From Roseiarcus sp963772555 (GTDB lineage Bacteria > Pseudomonadota > Alphaproteobacteria > Rhizobiales > Beijerinckiaceae), in the NCBI GenBank assembly GCA_963772555.1, contig CAVYXQ010000007.1, forward strand, positions 496,001 through 560,000: 64,000 nt of DNA, written 5' to 3'. Positions 1 through 9,502 of the stretch are shown piece by piece. Under the pieces are notes generated by a model. The model was not told the origin of the DNA and did not search any database. It saw only the letters and a program-made list of their open reading frames with translations. How positions within the stretch are numbered: position 1 is the first letter of the stretch; each line of letters begins with the position of its first letter. A program made the translations under genes and the position numbers.

Positions 1-740
1 CGATGAACGTTCTCGCCCCCTCGATGCCGACATGGTCAGCCGCGCCGTCGCGGCGTTGCCGAGCCTCAGGCGCACGCGCGCGCCCGGGCGGGCGGCGAGT
101 TCAGCGGCGCCGGGCCAGCGTTGGCGAAGACGAGGCCGCCCTTGCGCCCGCCTGCGCGGGCGAAGGCCGGATCGGAAAAATCGTCCCTGATCCGCCCTTT
201 TTCGTCGATGCTCCAGTCCGACAGCACGATCGCGACGTCCTGATCGATGTCGGGCGTCTCGGCCTCCTCGACCACGATCGGGCCGAAGAGGCCGCGCCCC
301 TGCTGGCCGGCGTCGGTCGAGCCGGCATGCGGCAGATAGAGATTGAATCCGGCGTCGGGCGGGGCAAAGCGGATGTCGGCGGTCCGCCCGGGTGCGAGGC
401 GCGGCCCGGTCAGGCCGCCGTAGCCGGCGCTGGAATTGGCGGCGCGGAGGCCGGGAAAGGCGAGCGCGGTCGGCTCGGCGAGCCGTTCCTCAACCTTAAT
501 TTCAATTCGTCGCCTTTCCTGAGCCGCAGCAGCGGGCCGGGCGTCTGACCAGCGTAAGAGAGAGTCGCGGCGGCCTCGGCCGGGGGCGGCGCAAGGGCGA
601 GACGCGAGGGGGCGGCTTCGAACGGGCGAAAGCCGTCCGCAGCGGGCGAAGGGGACTGGGCACGGGCGCCGGCCGAGCCCCCAGGCGGCGGCCGCGAGCC
701 CGCCGCCAAGCAGCGCGCGTCGGGTGGGGGTCATGGTCAT
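1..740 (-). pseudogene. Multicopper oxidase, frameshifted, 3' part outside window
   Basis: The reading starts at position 740 (or the ATG at 734) with a twin-arginine type leader (TPTRRALLGGGLAAAAW), which implies export by Tat. An N-terminal cupredoxin domain follows, recognisable from YAGQTPGPLLRLRKGDELK and later GYGGLTGPRLAPGRTADIRF, DAGFNLYLPH and GPIVVEE, typical of multicopper oxidases of the laccase/CueO type. The pieces lie in different frames. Continuity needs shifts near 670-690 (leader to cupredoxin), near 485-492 (after LKLRLRN) and near 100-115 (before RVRLRLGNAATARL). Three shifts in about 650 bp suggest a decayed gene or poor sequence. The gene runs off the left edge, so the type 1 and trinuclear copper sites cannot be checked. 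Confidence 0.7.
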
Positions 741-1049
741 TCGGGAGGGAAAGCAGGGTGGATGGTCATGGGGTCCCGAGCCGAATCGCGCGAGCCTCCT
801 TCGGCGCGGCGTCTTGAGCGCGCTGTTTAGGACATCTCGCGGATCGATGGAATTGGATCGGGAAGCGACATTCCGCCAGCTTCGGAAAATCGCAAGGTTT
901 TCGTGGATTCCGGCGGATCGATTGCCGGAGCGCGCGCGTCGCGGGAACCGCCGCCGCGATCCAGCGCTTTTTTCTGTGGCGCGGCGCCGGCAAGCTGGTG
1001 TAGAGCGCGCCCGAAGCCGGAGGCGTTTACAAAACGGGGCGCTCCGAAA
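741..1049. other. Intergenic region without a recognised gene
   Basis: About 309 bp lie between the start of the broken oxidase gene and tRNA-Leu. I see no open frame with a recognisable product, no strong hairpin and no repeat. It presumably carries the promoters for the tRNA and for the minus-strand oxidase gene. Confidence 0.5.
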
Positions 1050-1134
1050 GCGGGCGTGGCGGAATTGGTAGACGCGCCGGATTTAGGTTCCGGTGACGAA
1101 AGTCGTGGGGGTTCGAGTCCCTCCGCCCGCACCA
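1050..1134 (+). tRNA. tRNA-Leu (anticodon TAG)
   Basis: The acceptor stem GCGGGCG (1050-1056) pairs with CGCCCGC (1124-1130), followed by A and an encoded CCA (1132-1134). The anticodon stem CCGGA/TCCGG encloses the loop TTTAGGT with TAG at 1084-1086. A long variable arm, as in class II tRNAs, and a GGTTCGAGTCC T-arm are present. Confidence 0.97.
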
Positions 1135-1273
1135 GTTCCCCCAAGGCTTGCGTCGGGGCGGTTCCGCAGCGCAGGGATCCGCGCCGAGCGCGGACCCCTT
1201 ACGCGACGTTTTGGCGACATTGGACAAAATCGGCTAAGGGTAGCCTTGGCCAACCGACAAGGCGGATTTGACG

Positions 1274-2683
1274 ATGCAGGTGACAGAGACGCTGAGCCAG
1301 GGGCTCAAGCGCGAATACGACATTTCCCTGCCGGCGCGCGACCTTGAAGAGAAGCTGAACGGCCAGCTGGCCGACCTCAAGGCAAAGGTCCGAATCAACG
1401 GCTTCCGACCCGGCAAGGTGCCGGTCGAGCACCTGCGCAAGGTCTACGGCAAGTCGGTGATGGCCGAAGTCGTCCAGGAAGCGATCGCCAGCGCGAATAA
1501 GAAGATCGTTGACGACAACGGCCTGCGGCTGGCGCGCGAGCCGAAGGTCGAACTGCCGCAGGACCAAGCGGCGATCGAGGCCGCGCTCGAGGCGCGCGGC
1601 GACCTCAATTTCAAGGTGGCGCTCGAAGTGTTGCCGGTGTTCGAGATCGGCGATTTTTCCCAACTCGAGCTCGAGCGCCCGTCAGCTGAGGTCGAGGGCG
1701 CCGACGTCGATCTCGCCCTCGAACGGTTGGCCGCGGAGCGTCGGACCTATAGCGACAAGCCGGAAGGCGGCAGGGCCGAAAATCAGGACCGCGTCACGGT
1801 CGATTTCAACGGCACAATCGATGGCGTGCCGTTCGAAGGCGGCGAGGGCAGGGACATTCAGGTGGCGCTCGGCTCGAACACCTTCATCCCGGGCTTCGAA
1901 GAGCAGTTGCTCGCCGCGGCCGCCGGGGAGGAGCGCAAGATCCGGGCGACCTTCCCGGAGGCCTATGCGGTGCGCGCGCTCGCCGGCAAGACGGCGGACT
2001 TCGACGTGACGGTCAAGGCGGTGGCGGCGCCCGAGGCGCTGGCGATCGACGACGAATTCGCCAAAGGCATCGGTTTCGAAAGCCTCGACAAGCTGAAAGA
2101 GATGATCCGCGAACGGATCGCGGCCGACTACACGCGCGCCTCGCGCGAGAAGGTCAAGCGCCAGCTCCTCGACAAGCTCGACGCGCTCTATTCATTCGAG
2201 CTGCCCGAAGGGCTCGTCAACCAGGAGTTCGATTCGATCTGGGCGCAGGTGGCGCGCGAGCAGGAGGCCTCCGGTCGCAGCTTCGCCGACGACAATACGA
2301 CGGAGGAGGCGGCCCGCGCGGATTACCGCAAGATCGCCGAGCGCCGGGTTCGGCTCGGGCTCTTGTTGGCCGAGGTCGGAAACCGTGCGCAGGTCAAGGT
2401 CTCGGACGAAGAGATGACGCAGGCGCTTATCGCCCGCGCCCGTTCCTTCCCCGGCCAGGAGAAGCAGGTCTGGGACTTCTACCGCAACAACAACCAGGCT
2501 CTCGCCGAGCTGCGCGCGCCAATCTACGAGGAGAAAGTCGTGGATCACATCCTCGGCCTCGCCAGGCTGGAGGAGAAAAAAGTGAGCAAGGAAGAGCTCA
2601 TGAAGCCGGTCGACGATGACGCCCCGCCGGCCGCAGCCAGCTTGGAGGAGCCGCAGGGCGGGACGGAGCCGTCGTCCGGTTGA
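1274..2683 (+). CDS. tig: Trigger factor, ribosome-associated chaperone and prolyl isomerase
   Basis: A protein of 469 residues that binds at the ribosomal exit tunnel and shields nascent chains. The N-terminal ribosome-binding domain carries the signature region GFRPGKVP (residues about 44-51). The central FKBP-type PPIase domain includes DRVTVDFNGTIDGVPFEGG, and a long helical C-terminal domain follows with an acidic tail rich in Ala, Pro and Asp. I chose the ATG at 1274 (MQVTETLSQGLKREY); the open frame also allows a TTG two codons earlier, which is less likely. It is first in the conserved tig-clpP-clpX-lon protein-quality group. Confidence 0.96.
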   Translation: MQVTETLSQGLKREYDISLPARDLEEKLNGQLADLKAKVRINGFRPGKVPVEHLRKVYGKSVMAEVVQEAIASANKKIVDDNGLRLAREPKVELPQDQAAIEAALEARGDLNFKVALEVLPVFEIGDFSQLELERPSAEVEGADVDLALERLAAERRTYSDKPEGGRAENQDRVTVDFNGTIDGVPFEGGEGRDIQVALGSNTFIPGFEEQLLAAAAGEERKIRATFPEAYAVRALAGKTADFDVTVKAVAAPEALAIDDEFAKGIGFESLDKLKEMIRERIAADYTRASREKVKRQLLDKLDALYSFELPEGLVNQEFDSIWAQVAREQEASGRSFADDNTTEEAARADYRKIAERRVRLGLLLAEVGNRAQVKVSDEEMTQALIARARSFPGQEKQVWDFYRNNNQALAELRAPIYEEKVVDHILGLARLEEKKVSKEELMKPVDDDAPPAAASLEEPQGGTEPSSG

Positions 2684-2813
2684 CGCGCGGCGCTTTGCGC
2701 CGCCGCGCCTCGGCGGAGCCATTTCAATACGAGTTGGCCGCCCCTTTTCGGGACGGCGGCGGGCGCTTATGTTGAAGTTCGGCGTCCGCCGACACACTTC
2801 CGGGAAAACAACG

Positions 2814-3458
2814 ATGATGCGCGATCCGGTCGACTATTACTTCAACAACCTCGTGCCGATCGTGATCGAGCAATCGGCGAGGGGCGAGCGGTCGTTCGAC
2901 ATCTTCTCGCGACTGCTGCGCGAACGCATCATATTCATGATCGGGCCGGTCGAGGATATTTCGGCCTCCCTGGTGGTCGCCCAGCTCCTCTTCCTCGAAG
3001 CGGATAATCCGAAAAAAGAGATCGCGCTTTATATCAATTCGCCGGGCGGCGTTGTGACGGCCGGGCTGTCGATCTATGATACGATGCAGTTTATTCGGCC
3101 GAAAGTGACGACGATGTGCATCGGCCAGGCCGCGTCGATGGGCTCGCTCCTCCTGGCCGCCGGCGAAAAGGGCTCGCGCTTCGCCTTGCCCAATTCCCGC
3201 ATCATGGTCCATCAGCCGTCAGGCGGGTTCCAGGGCCAAGCCTCGGACATTCAACGCCACGCCGAGGACATTCTGAAGGTCAAGCGCCGCCTCAACGAGA
3301 TCTACGTCCATTGCACCGGGCAGAGCTACGAAGCCATTGAAAGGACGCTGGATCGTGACCATTTCATGTCGGCCGAGGAGGCCAAGGCGTTTGGCATCGT
3401 GGACGAGGTGACGACGAATCGCGCTGTAGAGTTGGAAGAAGCCAAGGCGCCCGCCTGA
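2814..3458 (+). CDS. clpP: ATP-dependent Clp protease proteolytic subunit
   Basis: A serine peptidase that forms the tetradecameric chamber and works with ClpX or ClpA. The protein of 214 residues shows the catalytic triad at Ser108 (in GQAASMGS), His133 (in MVHQPSGG) and Asp182 (in LDRDHFMS), with the same spacing as the E. coli enzyme. The oxyanion-region motif INSPGG is present. The open frame extends upstream, but the family start MMRDPVDYY begins at 2814 (an adjacent ATG is at 2817). It lies 130 bp after tig and 241 bp before clpX; no terminator is visible between them. Confidence 0.97.
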   Translation: MMRDPVDYYFNNLVPIVIEQSARGERSFDIFSRLLRERIIFMIGPVEDISASLVVAQLLFLEADNPKKEIALYINSPGGVVTAGLSIYDTMQFIRPKVTTMCIGQAASMGSLLLAAGEKGSRFALPNSRIMVHQPSGGFQGQASDIQRHAEDILKVKRRLNEIYVHCTGQSYEAIERTLDRDHFMSAEEAKAFGIVDEVTTNRAVELEEAKAPA

Positions 3459-3699
3459 GGCCTGCTATCTGTCCGGGGTTCAGAAACCTAGCCCAATCAA
3501 TTTTGGCCGACCGGACTTGATTTTGCCCGGAGTTTAATGGTTGCTTGGCGGGTTCTGTGCCCGCGGGCCGGAACGGAGCGACACGACGGCGGACGGCGAG
3601 GTGGGGTCGAAGGCTACGTTTCGTTAGTTAGGTCTGTTTAGGTTGTGTGGTCGATTCGACGATCTCGGTTCGATCGAGCGGCCGCGGTGGAGAAAGACG

Positions 3700-4952
3700 A
3701 TGGCCAAGGCCGACGGCGACGCCAAGAACACGCTCTATTGCTCATTCTGCGGCAAAAGCCAGCACGAAGTGCGAAAGCTCATTGCTGGGCCGACCGTGTT
3801 CATCTGCGACGAATGCGTCGAACTCTGCATGGACATCATCCGGGAGGAAAGCAAGACCGCGCTCGTCAAGAGCAAGGACGGCATCCCGACGCCCCGCGAA
3901 ATCTGCAAGGTGCTCGACGACTATGTCATTGGCCAGCCGCAGGCGAAGCGGGTTCTGTCGGTCGCTGTGCATAATCACTACAAGCGACTCAATCACGCGA
4001 CCAAGCACGGCGACGTCGAGCTTGCCAAATCCAATATTTTGCTGATCGGCCCGACGGGCTCCGGCAAGACGCTGCTCGCGCAGACGCTGGCTCGCATTCT
4101 CGACGTGCCTTTCACGATGGCCGACGCCACGACGCTCACCGAAGCCGGCTATGTCGGCGAAGACGTCGAAAACATCATCCTCAAGCTGCTGCAGGCCTCC
4201 GATTACAACGTCGAGCGGGCGCAGCGCGGCATCGTCTACATCGACGAGATCGACAAGATCAGCCGCAAGTCCGACAATCCGTCGATCACCCGCGACGTGT
4301 CGGGCGAAGGCGTGCAGCAGGCGCTGCTCAAGATCATGGAAGGCACCATCGCCAGCGTGCCGCCGCAGGGCGGGCGTAAACATCCGCAGCAGGAGTTCCT
4401 GCAGGTCGACACGACCAACATCCTGTTCATCTGTGGCGGCGCCTTCTCCGGGCTCGAGCGCATCATCTCGGCGCGCGGCAAGGGAACGTCGATCGGCTTC
4501 CGCGCCAAGGTGCAGTCGCCCGATGACCGCCGCACGGGCGAAGTCTTTCGCGAGGTTGAGCCCGAGGACCTGCTCAAATTCGGGCTGATCCCCGAATTCG
4601 TCGGCCGTCTGCCGGTCATCGCCACGCTCGAGGACCTCGACGAAGAGGCGCTAAAGAAGATCCTGACCGAGCCGAAGAACGCACTGGTCAAGCAGTACCA
4701 GCGTCTGTTCGAAATGGAGAGCACGGATCTGACCTTCCAGGACGAAGCGCTCAACGTCGTCGCCAAAAAGGCGATCGAGCGCCGCACCGGCGCCAGGGGC
4801 TTGCGCTCGATCATGGAAGGCATCTGCTCGACACCATGTTCGAGCTGCCCGGCCTCGATGGGGTCGAGCAGGTCGTGATCGGTCCCGAGGTCGTCGAGGG
4901 TAAGGCGCGCCCGCTCTATATTTATGCCGAACGGGCGGAGCGGGCGGGCTAA
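3700..4952 (+). pseudogene. clpX: ClpX, ATPase subunit of Clp protease, with a one-base deletion near the 3' end
   Basis: An AAA+ unfoldase that feeds substrates to ClpP. Visible elements are the N-terminal zinc-binding domain (CSFCGKSQHEV with CDECVELC), Walker A GPTGSGKT, Walker B IVYIDEIDKI, the RKSDNPSITRDVSGEGVQQALLK segment (shortened here only in naming: residues about 180-200) and the GFRAKV pore region. The frame is intact up to IMEGI and then shifts. Restoring one C near 4824 (ATC-CTG-CTC) recovers LLDTMFELPGLDGVEQ and a normal end at 4952, 417 residues in all. Without it the protein is truncated with a foreign tail ending at 4878. Since ClpX is normally required, a sequencing error is likely. 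The ATG at 3700 (MAKADGD) is chosen; the upstream in-frame extension is not family-like. Confidence 0.9.
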
Positions 4953-4969
4953 GGCTACATTTCCGGCGG

Positions 4970-4998
4970 CTTGAAACTGTCACCTGCCGGGACCATCT
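4970..4998 (+). promoter_or_regulatory. Possible RpoH (sigma-32) promoter of lon
   Basis: CTTGAAA (4970-4976) is followed after 16 bases by CCATCT (4993-4998). This resembles the heat-shock consensus CTTGAAA with a downstream CCCCATnT box. It lies in the 244-bp gap between clpX and lon, and lon is a classical heat-shock gene. The match is by eye and the -10 half is only partial. Confidence 0.4.
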
Positions 4999-5196
4999 TG
5001 CTGAGCTAGGGACGTTTGATTCTCGCAAACGGCATGAAACTTGCGCCGAGAATCGTTGTTATCCCGTCCGGGCTCTTCTGTGGTCGGGGTGCATGAACGG
5101 CAAGCGCAGCCGCTGATATCAGGGCAGAGCTGGTCGGCGGGCGTCGTCACTGAAATAAGCGAGGGTCGGTTCGAGGCCGGCTCGAGAAGGAAAGCC

Positions 5197-7620
5197 ATGG
5201 GCACCCAACGCAAGGCCATCATTCCCGGAACGGTTGACGTCTATCCCGTCCTGCCGTTGCGCGACATCGTCGTTTTTCCCCATATGATTGTGCCTCTCTT
5301 CGTCGGACGCGAAAAGTCGATACGCGCGCTCGAGGAGGTGATGCGGTCCGACAAACCTATCTTGCTCGCCACTCAGAAGAACGCCGCCGATGACGATCCG
5401 GCGCCGGAGGCGATCTTCTCTGCCGGCACGCTGGCGAGCGTCCTCCAGCTTTTGAAACTGCCGGACGGCACCGTCAAAGTGCTTGTCGAGGGGGCGGCGC
5501 GCGCGCAGGTGACGCGCTACATTCCAGGTGACAGCTTTTTCCAGGCCGAGGCTCAGGCGATCGCCGAAGACCCGATCGACAAGATCGAGGCGGAGGCCCT
5601 GTCGCGCTCAGTCGTCTCGGAGTTCGAAAGCTACGTCAAGCTTAACAAGAAGATCTCGCCCGAGGTGGTAAGCGCGGTCACTCAGATCGATGACTACGGC
5701 AAGCTCGCCGACACGATCGCCTCGCATCTTGCCATCAAACTCGCCGACAAGCAGGCGATTTTCGAGATGCGTTCGATCGGCAAGCGTTTCGAGAAGTGCC
5801 TTGCGCTCATGGAGAGCGAGATCTCGGTGCTGCAGGTCGAGAAGCGGATTCGAACGCGCGTCAAGCGGCAAATGGAGAAGACCCAGCGCGAATACTACCT
5901 CAACGAGCAGATGAAGGCGATCCAGAAGGAACTCGGCGACGAAGAGGGCAAAGACGAAATGTCCGAGCTCGAAGAGCGCATCAAGTCGATCCGACTCACC
6001 AAGGAAGCGCGCGAGAAGGCGCTCGGCGAGGTCAAGAAGCTGCGGCAGATGGCGCCGATGTCGGCCGAGGCGACAGTCGTACGAAACTATCTCGACTGGC
6101 TCCTCTCGATCCCGTGGCAGAAGCGCTCGAAGATCAAGAAAGATCTGCCGGCTGCGCAGGCGATCCTCGACGCCGATCACTTCGGCCTCGACAAGGTCAA
6201 GGAGCGCATCGTCGAATATCTTGCGGTGCAACAGCGCGCCAATAAGCTGACGGGGCCGATCCTCTGCCTCGTCGGTCCGCCCGGCGTCGGCAAGACGTCG
6301 CTCGGCAAGTCGATCGCCAAGGCGACCGGCCGCGAGTTCGTGCGGATGTCGCTCGGCGGCGTGCGCGACGAAGCGGAGATTCGCGGCCATCGCCGCACCT
6401 ATATCGGGTCGATGCCTGGCAAGGTGATCCAGTCGATGCGCAAGGCGAAGACCTCAAACCCGCTCTTCCTGCTCGACGAGGTCGACAAAATGGGTATGGA
6501 CTTCCGCGGAGATCCGTCGTCGGCGCTGCTCGAAGTGCTCGATCCGGAACAGAACGCGACGTTCAACGATCATTATCTCGAGGTCGACTACGACCTTTCG
6601 GGCGTGATGTTCGTCACGACGGCCAACACGCTCAATATCCCGCCTCCGCTGATGGACCGCATGGAGATCATCCGGATCGCCGGGTACACCGAGGACGAAA
6701 AACTCGAGATCGCCAAGCGCCATCTCCTCACCAACTCGATGGCCAAGCATGGGCTCGACGCCAGCGAATTCGAGATCGAGGACGGCGGGATGATGCAGCT
6801 CATCCGTCGCTATACACGCGAAGCCGGCGTGCGCAATCTCGAACGCGAGATCTCCAACCTCGCACGCAAGGCGGTGAAGGAGATCCTGACGAGCAAGACC
6901 AAGAAGATCGTCGTCACTGCCGACAACGTCGCCGAATTCCTCGGGCCGCCGAAGTTCCGCTACGGCGAAATCGAGGCCGACGACCAGGTCGGGCTGGTGA
7001 CGGGGCTCGCCTGGACGGAGGTCGGCGGCGAACTGCTGACGATCGAAGGGGTCATGATGCCCGGCAAGGGCCGCATGACGGTGACCGGCAATCTCAAAGA
7101 CGTGATGAAGGAATCGATCTCCGCCGCTGCTTCCTATGTACGCTCGCGCGCCCTCGATTTCGGCATCGAGCCGCCGCTGTTCGACAAGCGCGACATCCAT
7201 GTGCACGTGCCGGAGGGCGCGACCCCGAAGGATGGGCCGTCGGCGGGCGTCGGGATGGCGACGGTCATCGTTTCGATGCTGACGGGCATTCCCGTTCGCC
7301 GCGACATCGCGATGACCGGAGAGATCACGTTGCGCGGCCGGGTGCTGCCGATCGGCGGTCTGAAGGAGAAGCTGCTCGCCGCGTTGCGGGGCGGCATTAA
7401 GAAGGTCCTCATTCCGGAAGAGAACGTGAAGGACCTCGCCGAGATTCCGGCCTCGGTCAAGAACGGTCTCGAGATCGTGCCGGTGTCGCGCATGGAGGAA
7501 GTGCTTGCCCACGCGCTGATGCGCCAGCCGACCCCGACCGTCTGGGATGAGGAGGTCGCCGCCGTCTCGCCGCCCACCAATCCTCTCGACGAGGACGGTC
7601 AGGGCCTCGTCGCTCACTAG
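5197..7620 (+). CDS. lon: ATP-dependent Lon protease (LonA)
   Basis: A cytoplasmic AAA+ serine-lysine protease of 807 residues that degrades misfolded and regulatory proteins. It has the N-terminal substrate-binding domain (YPVLPLRDIVVFPHM), a coiled-coil stretch, Walker A GPPGVGKTS, Walker B LFLLDEVDKM, and a C-terminal protease domain with Ser682 in PKDGPSAG and Lys725 in GGLKEKLLAA. The Ser-Lys spacing of 43 residues matches E. coli Lon. The ATG at 5197 (MGTQRKAIIPG) is preferred over the longer open frame. A strong intrinsic terminator follows about 50 bp after the stop. Confidence 0.97.
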   Translation: MGTQRKAIIPGTVDVYPVLPLRDIVVFPHMIVPLFVGREKSIRALEEVMRSDKPILLATQKNAADDDPAPEAIFSAGTLASVLQLLKLPDGTVKVLVEGAARAQVTRYIPGDSFFQAEAQAIAEDPIDKIEAEALSRSVVSEFESYVKLNKKISPEVVSAVTQIDDYGKLADTIASHLAIKLADKQAIFEMRSIGKRFEKCLALMESEISVLQVEKRIRTRVKRQMEKTQREYYLNEQMKAIQKELGDEEGKDEMSELEERIKSIRLTKEAREKALGEVKKLRQMAPMSAEATVVRNYLDWLLSIPWQKRSKIKKDLPAAQAILDADHFGLDKVKERIVEYLAVQQRANKLTGPILCLVGPPGVGKTSLGKSIAKATGREFVRMSLGGVRDEAEIRGHRRTYIGSMPGKVIQSMRKAKTSNPLFLLDEVDKMGMDFRGDPSSALLEVLDPEQNATFNDHYLEVDYDLSGVMFVTTANTLNIPPPLMDRMEIIRIAGYTEDEKLEIAKRHLLTNSMAKHGLDASEFEIEDGGMMQLIRRYTREAGVRNLEREISNLARKAVKEILTSKTKKIVVTADNVAEFLGPPKFRYGEIEADDQVGLVTGLAWTEVGGELLTIEGVMMPGKGRMTVTGNLKDVMKESISAAASYVRSRALDFGIEPPLFDKRDIHVHVPEGATPKDGPSAGVGMATVIVSMLTGIPVRRDIAMTGEITLRGRVLPIGGLKEKLLAALRGGIKKVLIPEENVKDLAEIPASVKNGLEIVPVSRMEEVLAHALMRQPTPTVWDEEVAAVSPPTNPLDEDGQGLVAH

Positions 7621-7671
7621 CCTCGCCGCCTGAGCCGGGCGCTCAAAGCGTCCGGCGGTCTGGTTGAAACC

Positions 7672-7705
7672 GCTGCAAATCCTCAGGGATTTGCAGCTTT
7701 TTTTT
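7672..7705 (+). terminator. Rho-independent terminator after lon
   Basis: A perfect 11-bp stem, GCTGCAAATCC (7672-7682) with GGATTTGCAGC (7687-7697), has the loop TCAG and is followed by eight T residues (7698-7705). It separates lon from the HU gene. Confidence 0.93.
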
Positions 7706-7940
7706 CGTGCGAACCGCGACTCGCGAGAGAAAATCTATCTTTTTTTGGGTGGTCTTCCCGCAAACCCTTGCCTTCCCGGCCCAGAACGTGAGCAATGCGG
7801 CCACCTCAGCCGCCGATTTGCACGGGGGGGACCTGGCGGTTCCAACGCCGTCTCGGGCAGGCGGACATGAGCGCGTGGCGCTTTTCGCCGCGGAAAAACA
7901 ACGGCGCCGGCAAGCGCCGGGTTTGAACGGAGAGGCTAGA

Positions 7941-8231
7941 ATGAACAAGCTTGAACTCGTGGACCATATCGCGGCCGAGGCCGATTTGACAAAGGTGAGC
8001 GCAGCGGCAGCGCTCGAGGCCGTGTTGGATGGCATCCTCAAGACCCTGAAGAAGGGCGAGGAGGTGCGACTGGTCGGTTTTGGCACGTTTTCGGTGCGCG
8101 AACGCGCCGCTGGAAAGGGCCGCAATCCAGCCACCGGCAAGGAAATCAAGATCGCCGCTTCGAGAAACGCGCGCTTCAAGCCCGGCGCGGCGCTGAAGGC
8201 GCACCTGAACAAGAAGTCGGCAAAGAAGTAG
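7941..8231 (+). CDS. hupB: DNA-binding protein HU
   Basis: A nucleoid-associated protein of 96 residues that binds and bends DNA as a dimer. The fold is recognisable from MNKLELVDHIA, the central VGFGTFSVRERAA and the DNA-binding arm GRNPATGKEIKIAASRNARFKPG. A short lysine-rich tail (LNKKSAKK) follows. It starts at the ATG at 7941 behind a purine-rich GGAGAGG. About 235 bp after the lon terminator are free for its own promoter, consistent with separate transcription. The chromosomal position behind lon is the usual one for hupB in proteobacteria. Confidence 0.95.
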   Translation: MNKLELVDHIAAEADLTKVSAAAALEAVLDGILKTLKKGEEVRLVGFGTFSVRERAAGKGRNPATGKEIKIAASRNARFKPGAALKAHLNKKSAKK

Positions 8232-8390
8232 GCCGGGCCGTTTCGCGACCTGGATGTCCCGCGCGCCGTGCGGCCATCGCCGCCGCCCGTGCTTCTTTGC
8301 GCAAGCCCGCCCGGCTGACTTTGCTGTCGGCCTTGTTGGTCAAGTTGCGAGCCTGTAGTCTGCGCGGCCGTGGAAATGGTTGCGCAACAA

Positions 8391-8466
8391 GGGCGGTTAG
8401 CTCAGCTGGTAGAGCATCTCGCTTACACCGAGAGGGTCGGCGGTTCGAGCCCGTCACCGCCCACCA
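8391..8466 (+). tRNA. tRNA-Val (anticodon TAC)
   Basis: The acceptor GGGCGGT (8391-8397) pairs with ACCGCCC (8456-8462), followed by A and an encoded CCA. The anticodon loop CTTACAC gives TAC. The D-arm (AGCTCAGCTGGTAGAGC) and T-arm (GGTTCGAGCC) are normal. Length 76. Confidence 0.97.
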
Positions 8467-8492
8467 TCCGTTGCCGAGGAGCGGCGTTCGCC

Positions 8493-9128
8493 TTGCTGCT
8501 CGCGCTTTGCGGCTGGCTCTTGCCGGCGGCCTCGCACGCCGAGCCCGGGTCGATGACCTTTCGCGTCGAAGCGCTCGAGACCGGTGGCTGCGGCGCGCGC
8601 TGTCCCCACGTGATTGTGGCCGACGGCGTGATCGATATGGATACGCCGCAGGCGTTCGTCGATTTTCTCAAATCCGACAGTTCGGATGCTAAGCTGCGGC
8701 GCATCGTATTCTTCAATTCACGCGGCGGTAATGTCGTCGCCTCCATGGCCTTCGGCCACATCCTGCGTGCGCTTCGGGTTGCAGGGGTGGTTGGCCGCTT
8801 CGAGGCCGGGACCCCCTATGTCGGCGAATGTCTGTCAGCTTGCGTTTATGCGATGATGGGCGCGGTGAGGCGGGTTGCGCCGCCCGGAAGCGAGGTCGCC
8901 TTGCACCGGATGTCGATCGTGGAGACCGAGAACCAGGGATGGGGTGCAGGTCATGTCACGCGGAGCTTCGCCGATGCCCCCATGGTCGCGGTCCTGAAAC
9001 GCTACGCGAGCCGTATGGGAGTCAACCCGGCGCTGGTCGGCGCTGCGGAAGCGCTCCCGCCTGACACGGTGCGCGTGCTCACGCGCGACGAGATGCGCCG
9101 TTGGGCGTTCGCGAGGAGCCAATTCTAG
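8493..9128 (+). CDS. Secreted ClpP-like protein of the COG3904 type, start uncertain
   Basis: The mature part resembles predicted periplasmic proteins with a ClpP/crotonase-like fold. It has a glycine-rich FNSRGGNVVASMAFG segment followed by GECLSACVYAMMGAVRR and EVALHRM, where the Ser in CLSAC is the likely nucleophile position. A hydrophobic leader (ALLLALCGWLLPAASHA) predicts Sec export. The open frame extends back through tRNA-Val, where the translation is only tRNA sequence, so that start is rejected. The first standard start codon after the tRNA is TTG 8493, which cuts into the leader; the basic residues RCR before it look like a true n-region. A one-base error or an unusual start is possible. 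Function unknown. Confidence 0.65.
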   Translation: MLLALCGWLLPAASHAEPGSMTFRVEALETGGCGARCPHVIVADGVIDMDTPQAFVDFLKSDSSDAKLRRIVFFNSRGGNVVASMAFGHILRALRVAGVVGRFEAGTPYVGECLSACVYAMMGAVRRVAPPGSEVALHRMSIVETENQGWGAGHVTRSFADAPMVAVLKRYASRMGVNPALVGAAEALPPDTVRVLTRDEMRRWAFARSQF

Positions 9129-9221
9129 GCGGCCGGGCGACCCTGGCGCTGCAGATGCTCTGCAAATGCGGGCTCGCCTTGACTTGATCCTCCGCCTGGC
9201 TTATCCGGCTCACGCCCTCAC

Positions 9222-9298
<77 letters not shown>

Positions 9299-9502
9299 TC
9301 GCCCCCTGAAAAAACCCTCTTAAGGCGCCTAAATAAGGGCTAACCCGGGCGGCGCGCTGATTGTCTAAAGGCGATGATAACGCCTTTCGCCTTGCATGCT
9401 TCGCTGCACTGCGATAGGCCTTCGACCACGGGAGGGCAAGCGCGTCATCACAACGCCCGGTCCTGTTGCGCCCGTTCGAAACTAGCCCCACGAGCAAGGC
9501 CG

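Noticed and set aside
8370..8465. N-terminal extension of the secreted ClpP-like protein (LAQLVEHLAYTERVGGSS)
   Set aside because: This is the translation of tRNA-Val (8391-8466), a well-known false protein start.
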